A stretch of DNA of 64,000 nucleotides from Arsenophonus sp031446165 (GTDB lineage Bacteria > Pseudomonadota > Gammaproteobacteria > Enterobacterales > Enterobacteriaceae): positions 186,001 to 250,000 of the forward strand of contig CP132905.1 of NCBI GenBank assembly GCA_031446165.1. Direction: 5' to 3'. Numbering within the stretch: position 1 is the stretch's first letter; every line of letters begins with the position of its first letter. The notes below the pieces were generated by a model. That model made no database searches. It was not told the origin of the DNA and saw only the letters and a list, made by a program, of their open reading frames with translations. Shown piece by piece: positions 57,537 through 64,000 of the stretch. Position numbers and translations under genes: made by a program.

Positions 57537-58635
57537 CGTATAGAACAATCTCCCAACTTTCTACCCACGTTACTGCAATTTTTTGTGCCAATGAATGATC
57601 AACATCAGGATCATTTTCGTTAAAAAATTCACTGACCATGATTTGTTTTCCATTTTTCATTTCTACTTCAATATCAAGCATCATACCTTTGTAGTTTCGT
57701 TCACGTACATACCCGATTAATCCGATGGGATTTTGTTTTTTATCTATTTCTTTAACGCGTAAATCTTCTGGGCGCAATAAAACTTTTAATTGTTGTCCTT
57801 GAGATATCGATAAATGAGTATGAAGATCACATTCATAGCCTTCAACATTGGCTCTAATACGTTGTTTATTAATGCGGTATAAAGCAATGGCATTAAAAAT
57901 ATTAATTTTTCCAATAAAACTTGCAACAAATAAATTTTTAGGATCTTCATATATTTCACGAGGAGATGCATCTTGTTCAATTTGACCATCTCTCATGACC
58001 AATATCCGATCTGACATGGCTAATGCTTCTTCTTGATCATGTGTTACATAAATAAAAGTAATACCTAATTTTCTTTGTAAAGCTTTTAATTCATTTTGCA
58101 TTTTTTTACGTAAATTGTAATCTAATGCTGACAAGGATTCATCTAATAAAAGTACTTTAGGTTGATTAATAATTGCTCTTGCAATTGCTACTCTTTGTTG
58201 TTGTCCACCTGATAATTGATGGGGTTTTCTTTGCGAAAAATCTTCTAATTGTACCATTTTTAACATCTCTGCAACTCTTTTTTTTATTTCTTTATAGCTT
58301 TTTTTTTGCATGCGTAAACCAAATGCAACGTTATCAAATACAGACATATGTGGAAATAAAGCATAACTTTGAAAAACAGTGTTTATATGACGATGTTCAG
58401 CGGGGATATTTGTAATATCTGTTCCTGCAAGAAAAATACGGCCATAATCAGCATCTTCTAATCCAGCAATTAATCTTAAAATAGTTGTTTTTCCACAACC
58501 TGATGGACCTAATATTGTTAGGAATTCACCATCATTAATTTTAAGATTTAATTTTGAAATAATATTTTTTCCATAAAATTTTTTTGTTAATGATTGTAGT
58601 TCAATTATTGATTTCAAAAATCTTTTCTCAGTCAT
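57526..58635 (-). CDS. potA: Spermidine/putrescine ABC transporter ATPase PotA
   Basis: ATP-binding subunit driving polyamine import. I use ATG 58635 (MTEKRFLKS), giving 369 residues; a GTG lies 12 bases upstream. Walker A is GPSGCGKTT in the first quarter. The Q-loop FQSYALFPHM, the signature LSGGQQQRVAIARA, Walker B LLLDESLSALD and the switch His in VTHDQEEAL follow in order. The C-terminal TOBE-type regulatory domain contains LLRPEDLRVKEI. First gene of potABCD, in E. coli order; the E. coli neighbour pepT is not present. Confidence 0.98.
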   Translation of the reverse strand: MTEKRFLKSIIELQSLTKKFYGKNIISKLNLKINDGEFLTILGPSGCGKTTILRLIAGLEDADYGRIFLAGTDITNIPAEHRHINTVFQSYALFPHMSVFDNVAFGLRMQKKSYKEIKKRVAEMLKMVQLEDFSQRKPHQLSGGQQQRVAIARAIINQPKVLLLDESLSALDYNLRKKMQNELKALQRKLGITFIYVTHDQEEALAMSDRILVMRDGQIEQDASPREIYEDPKNLFVASFIGKINIFNAIALYRINKQRIRANVEGYECDLHTHLSISQGQQLKVLLRPEDLRVKEIDKKQNPIGLIGYVRERNYKGMMLDIEVEMKNGKQIMVSEFFNENDPDVDHSLAQKIAVTWVESWEIVLYDEK

Positions 58636-60155
58636 GTACAGTATCACTCTATTTTTTTGATGTTAATATAGCTAGAATTGTAATAGATACAAGATTCCAT
58701 AAAGAGTAATTAAATTAGTATAAAATGATATAAATAAAGCTTTACAGCTAATTACACAATAGATGTAATGGAGTAAAATAAATTTAGTAAAATAAAATTT
58801 ATCAGTTATTGTTAAGAAGCAATATTAAAATTATAAATATATGTATTTTTAATATTTCAATATGTATATTTTAATTTTTTTGAAATTTTTTCTTCTTTTT
58901 AAGATAACTTTAAATATTTTTATTTTTTAATATAATAAATAATTAAAATTATTACTTTTAATAAAGTATGTGAATATTTTATTATACTATGGATTTGAAA
59001 TATCATTTAATATATTCTTTTTTTTAAAATTGATAAATTTTTTTTTAAAAAAAGTATAATACAAAAACAATGTAAAGCTTAATAATATACTTATCTTAAA
59101 ATTAAAAAAATTTTTAATATTTAAATAAAATACAATATATATTGTTAAGAGTTTTTATGTAAAGATAAATGTATTTTAAATAAAATTTATAGAATAGCAA
59201 TTTTAGTATAAAACTAATTAATGTATTAGTAATATTTTTTTAGAAAAAATTAAAAATATTATTTCTTTATTATAAAAATTTTGATGTATATAAAATATCT
59301 GTATGTTTTATATCATGCAAATAAATGTGTTTTTATGATATGATTTTTATATTAAAAATTGCTGTAAGACTTAAAAAACATCACATCATGTTATTACTAG
59401 AAATAGTAAAAAATATAAAATATTACATTATAATTATTTATTAAAAGTTTTTTATTGAAATTATTTTTTATTTATATTTAAAATTTAAATGCTATATTTT
59501 TATATAAAATTTTGTCGATATATAAAGATATATATGCACCATTTTAAAAGTAAAAATATAGATTAAATTAAAAGATTAGATAATAGATATATATGTTTTT
59601 ATTTTTTTAAAATTTAATGTTTTATTGTTCATTTAAATTTTTTATTATCATGATTGTTATATTGGTATTTTTATTATGTAAATATATATAAATATTAGTT
59701 TAAAAATTGTTTTTAATGTGTTTTCTATAAATTCATGTAAAATCTCTCAAAGAAAATTAAATAAAAATAAAATTGTATCATATAAGTAATTTTATGTATG
59801 TTTTTATACAGTAATATTTTTACTTTTCATAATAGTATTATTGTATTATGACGTAATTAGTGACTATTTTTTGACTATCTGATATCTTGTACCATTATTA
59901 CAATTTTATTTTAGAGGAGAAACATATAGTGTTTGATCTACTGTTTTATTTTTGTGTGTTAATGTAATATAATATTTATCTTTTGTAAAGAAGGAGGGAA
60001 TATCTTTTTAAGATTGTTTCATGTTTTTAAATAATCTATTTTTTAGATATATAAAATCATTATTGATATTTTTTGTGCAATGATTATTACAAGTAAAAAA
60101 TAGGTGATAAAAATTTTATAATATCTCTAATATTTTTTATATAATATATTTCTGA
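58636..60155. other. Intergenic region potA-dapA, about 1.5 kb
   Basis: Holds the pot promoter and the dapA 3' region. No gene of normal size. Around 59871-60083 there are promoter-like and strong ribosome-site-like sequences with only tiny ORFs (see findings). ACAATATATATTGT at 59132-59145 matches the palindrome beyond potD. Confidence 0.6.
59871..59998 (+). promoter_or_regulatory. Possible orphan promoter and ribosome sites
   Basis: TTGACT at 59871-59876 is a fair -35 box, with the AT-rich ATTATTACAAT about 17 bases on. AGAGGAG (59913-59919) precedes GTG 59929 with a 12-codon ORF, and AAGGAGGG (59991-59998) is a near-perfect ribosome site. Purine-rich boxes are rare in this AT-rich noncoding DNA. 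They may be the leftover start region of a lost gene or a tiny gene. Confidence 0.25.
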
Positions 60156-61070
60156 CTATTGTTTTTCTAATTTTGCTAAATTTAATATTTTTTTAAGAAT
60201 TTTTTGGTTGGGTAATGTTAATGGTGTCATTGGTAATCTCAATTTATGAGTCTTAATAAGACCTAAATAATGACATGCCCATTTTATTGGAATAGGATTA
60301 GTTTCTCTAAACAACTGATATTGTAATTTATGTAAACGATAGTTTAATTTTTCTGCCTCATTGTACTGACCAGCTAATGCTAAATTACACATGTCAGCCA
60401 TTAACTTGGGTGCTATATTTGCTGTAACAGAAATTACCCCCTTTCCGCCTAATTTTATAGAATCTAATGCAGTTATATCATCTCCACTTAACAAGAAAAA
60501 ACTTTTTTTTGTTAATCGAAGAATATTAGTAACACGTCTTAAATCCCCACTAGCTTCCTTTATAGCAATGATGTTATTTAATTTTGCTAATTTAGCAATT
60601 GTTTTTGGTAATAAATCACATCCTGTACGTGAAGGAATATTATACAAAATTTGAGGTAGGCATGTTTGGTTAGCAATAGTATAAAAATGCTGATACATTC
60701 CTTCTTGTGAAGGATTATTGTAATAAGGTGTTACACTTAAACAGGCAATGACGCCTGTTTTTTCAAAAAAATTATTTAATTCAATAACTTTTTTAGTAGA
60801 ATTATTACCAGTACTAACAACAATAGGAATCCTACCATCAGCATATTCTAATGTTCTTAAAACGACATCTAATTTTTCATTATAATTCAGTGTTGCTGAT
60901 TCTCCGGTTGTACCGATTGATACAATTGCTTTTGTTTTATTATTAATGTGGTAATTAATTAGTTTTTTTAGACTAAGTTTATCTATTTTTCCTTTTATAT
61001 CCATTGGTGTTATCATTGCTACAAGGCTACCATGTAAAAAGGAATAATCTTGATTTACACGATTGTTCAT
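60156..61070 (-). CDS. dapA: 4-hydroxy-tetrahydrodipicolinate synthase DapA
   Basis: Condenses aspartate semialdehyde with pyruvate, the first committed step to diaminopimelate (cell wall) and lysine. ATG 61070 follows AGGAAA with good spacing and gives 304 residues against 292 in E. coli; another in-frame ATG at 61100 has no such site. The Schiff-base lysine is K171 in IAIKEASGD, Y143 in ILYNIPSRTG and the TTGES segment complete the active site, and GGKGVISVTANIAP is conserved. In E. coli gcvR and bcp lie upstream; here bcp is 13 kb away. Fits a role in lysine and wall synthesis. Confidence 0.97.
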   Translation of the reverse strand: MNNRVNQDYSFLHGSLVAMITPMDIKGKIDKLSLKKLINYHINNKTKAIVSIGTTGESATLNYNEKLDVVLRTLEYADGRIPIVVSTGNNSTKKVIELNNFFEKTGVIACLSVTPYYNNPSQEGMYQHFYTIANQTCLPQILYNIPSRTGCDLLPKTIAKLAKLNNIIAIKEASGDLRRVTNILRLTKKSFFLLSGDDITALDSIKLGGKGVISVTANIAPKLMADMCNLALAGQYNEAEKLNYRLHKLQYQLFRETNPIPIKWACHYLGLIKTHKLRLPMTPLTLPNQKILKKILNLAKLEKQ

Positions 61071-64000
61071 AAATATTTTCCTAAACAAAATATATTTCAT
61101 ATTATTACTGGTATAATATGAAATATATGCAAAAATATTAGCTATTAGTTTATCAAAATATTTCTTATATTATTGCATTTTTATATAATAAATATACTGA
61201 ATTTTTTCATACATTCTTTTTAAATTATGTTAACCAATTTATTTTTTATAAAAATAGTTAATATAATATATAATTGAGACTTATTTTTTTTTATAATATT
61301 TTTAGTATTTAATAAAAAATATTATGGAATTTTAGATGATAAAAAATATAAATTTTTATTATCCATATTTTTTAATAATTTTTCTTAATATTAATGTATT
61401 GCTTTGTTTTTATTGTTTTTTTTAATTCATTTTAATAGATTATGTTTGTTTTTTAGTGTTTCTTGAATTTTATTTTTACTATTTTATAGTAGTTTTATCT
61501 ATATTATAGATTATTTTTTAGATGAAAATTGCATATAATGGTTATATGTAGATAATTTTTAATATTATAATTTTTATTTTTATATTTTTATGAAATTATT
61601 TTTTATATTTCTGAGAATAGATGTTCTTAAAAAATGTTCCTAATATATTATCAAATAATTAAATAAAACAATATTATATCGAATAATCATGTTTTGTGAA
61701 ATTAAATCAATAAATATCATATATTTTATTTAAAATATGTATAGAAAATTATTTCATATGCCAATAAAAACATTTTATAATTAGTTTTGACGTATGTTTT
61801 TATTTTGGTATTTTAAATGCTATTTTATGTAAATTTTATATTTTGTGATATATATATCATATATTTTCTTTAAAACATTATTTACATTAAAAATAGTTAT
61901 TGTTTCATAAAATTTATTTTTATAATATTTGATGACATATAAATATTTATAATTAAAATTTTAAGATATGTTTAATATTTTATATATATTTTATATAAAT
62001 TATGAGAAGTATTATAATATCATTATTAATATTAATTTTAATATGGTAGTTTCATATATTTTTAATAAATAATAATTAAAATATTTTTTATAGAAAATTA
62101 TAAATAATAATATTATATTAATATTTTTTCATTTTTGAGAAACTATGCTACAAAAAAATTGAAAAAATATTTCACTAATTATAATTTATTATTAATAATT
62201 ATATTATAAATAAAAATCATTTTTATATTTTTTATAATTTTTTATCAATTATTATATATTGATATCGTGAATTGGTATCATAAATCATCGATTTTAATAT
62301 ATGCATTATATAAATATAATATTTTTTAGTAAAATAGGAATTAATTGTTAATTTATTTATTGTTATTTTTTTTATTTTTATGTCAAAAAAAATCATATTT
62401 TTTGAAAATTTACATAATCAAAAGCTTAAAGCAGTTTTGCACAAAAAACTAATATGTTAATACTTTTACTAGTTTTTAGAATAATATAATAAAAGTACTT
62501 GTTTTTAGATATTCTTGTTCGTTACTGTTTATTGCTAAAATCGGGTTCTTTTATATTATTCTTGCAGTTATTGCAGTAAACTTTAGGAAATAAAGTGGCA
62601 TTTAATTTTTTTTATAGTATTAATTTATTTAGTAGTAGATAGTATGCTATTTAAAATAAAATCTGGGGGAACTTTTCATATTTTAGTATATCAATTTTAA
62701 AAAATTCATCACTTTAGATACTAATTTTCTACAAGAAATAGAATTTTAAATACTAATAATTGATATCTATTATTACGTGATGATAAAATTAATTCGTTTA
62801 TATGAAAGTATGTAGTTAGTAAATTCAGTAACGTGGGTATATTAGCTACAAAAAAAGATATATGCTTACATCGAAAAATATATAAATTAATATAATATTA
62901 AAAAAAGATTTTTTTACATGTTTATGAGTCTTATCATCTCATCAAGCATGTAAGCGAAATAGATTAATTGATTTTTTAAAACTTTTTACGGGTATATAAA
63001 TTATTTTGGTATAAGTCTAATATATTAAAATATTATTTCACAATTGATTTACAAATATTTTGATTGATTAGTTTAAAGATATTAATAATTGTTCAGTATG
63101 TTTTGATAAGTTTGTTAATACGTGATCTTAGTAAAGATATAACAGTTGGTCACGATAATGCATAAATTTATAAACGGTATCACATAAAAGTAAAAAATAT
63201 ACAATAATTTTTAAAAGATTTTCTTACAGTAAAAACTATTAAACCAGACCAGAATTATTATTATATCAAATTAAAGTCAGATAATATTTTAATCCTAAAT
63301 ATATAGTAATCGATTAAAAAATTATAGATAAATGGAGAAAAAATCATTTTATTTTATTGTGTTTGTAATCAATTATATCAAGCAAAAAGTATGTTGTAAA
63401 TAATATTAATAAATATAATAAAAAATTGTGTTTTTAACAAAGTTATTCTTTATCCTAATTTCAAGCATATATATTTAAATAAGAATTATTATAGTTTTTA
63501 ATATTGTATAATTTTTCGTTTATGATAAAAAATATTTTTTAAATGTTAATAACTAAAAAATATACTTTCTTATTTTTTAGTTATTAATCGTAATGTTGAT
63601 ATATGTTTATGTATAATAACTATCTAAAAGTAGGGGGATATAAAAAATATCCGATTTTTTTATAAAACTTTATATAAAAAAATAACTTTATGGAGTAATT
63701 ATAAATATTTTTTATCAAAAAAATATTAGTTAGTGGTGCACTCAAAGTTATTAAACGTTTTTTATTTTAATATTAATTGATAGATTTTTTATTAGATATT
63801 AGGAATACTGTCATATTTGCAAACTATATAAAGTAGTTTATAATTCAGGTGTATAGTCAATGTATAAGAAAGAAGATTATAAAAAATTAAAACATGTATA
63901 GACAATCTGCAAGCACTAATAAGTTTTATTAAGTGTATTAATGTAGAAAACTCATATGACATGTTAATGTCGTTTTTTTAATAAAAATTTTATTACACTT
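61071..64000. other. Gene-free end of window, about 2.9 kb
   Basis: No ORF of convincing length on either strand. The stretch about 62500-63400 is slightly less AT-pure than the rest and may be an old pseudogene, but no protein could be read in any frame. A terminator-like hairpin lies at 63636-63652. Confidence 0.6.
63636..63658 (+). terminator. Possible orphan terminator hairpin
   Basis: GGATAT and ATATCC form a 6-bp stem around AAAAA, followed by GATTTTTTT. There is no gene directly upstream on this strand, so it may be left from a lost gene or be chance. Confidence 0.35.

Noticed and set aside
1..64000. Mobile elements, CRISPR array, phage or toxin systems
   Set aside because: No transposase, integrase, cas or restriction genes are readable and no regularly spaced repeats; the direct repeats found are short local duplications.

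Overview
The window is about 61% coding by my sum of gene lengths and extremely AT-rich. It carries 36 readable protein genes (one cut by the left window edge), one frame-broken gene and one tRNA gene. Nearly every protein is a full-length, easily recognised orthologue of an Escherichia coli protein, and small gene blocks keep the E. coli order while the genes between them have vanished. The intergenic stretches are long, AT-only and without readable gene remains. This is the picture of a reduced-genome obligate insect endosymbiont of the Enterobacterales, of the Blochmannia type (ant symbionts) or a close relative. I infer the lineage from style and gene content; no species marker was read. 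I see no insertion sequence, phage, CRISPR array, toxin system, rRNA or horizontally acquired island.

Layout. 1-3022: tsaD (5' end missing), folB, and cca on the other strand, in E. coli order with plsY and bacA gone. 4530-7833: dnaB and alr, facing ssb. 8717-16256: a minus-strand block rmuC, ubiE, ubiB, ubiD, fre (ubiquinone synthesis), with ubiJ and the tat genes missing. 17595-19595: trkH-hemG. 20394-20466: tRNA-Trp. 21133: sodA. 22209-27063: a minus-strand block aroK, aroB, rpe, trpS, with damX, dam and gph missing. 28982-34300: prlC-rsmJ facing pitA. 36794-42689: aceE-aceF-lpd (pyruvate dehydrogenase), with pdhR missing. 42955: tsaB. 43801-45617: minCDE. 46972-47453: bcp, split by a frameshift in a run of 11 A. 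49169-53759: asnS, an OmpF-type porin and aspC, in E. coli order. 54578-58635: the potABCD polyamine importer. 60156: dapA. The last 2.9 kb show no gene.

How the genes fit together. The set covers core information processing (dnaB, ssb, trpS, asnS, cca, t6A modification by tsaB/tsaD, rsmJ), division-site selection (minCDE), aerobic energy metabolism (pyruvate dehydrogenase, ubiquinone, sodA, hemG) and host-relevant synthesis (aroK, aroB, dapA, aspC, folB). Uptake is through a porin, Pit phosphate, Trk potassium and Pot polyamine transporters. No local transcription regulator is visible.

The most interesting points are these: the poly(A) frameshift in bcp, which RNA polymerase slippage might rescue; an AceF with only two lipoyl domains, the second lacking its lipoyl lysine; a porin with a loop of about 100 residues built from short repeats and an altered pore constriction; and several perfect short tandem duplications and palindromes in the decaying intergenic DNA. 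I did not find a convincing new multi-gene system.
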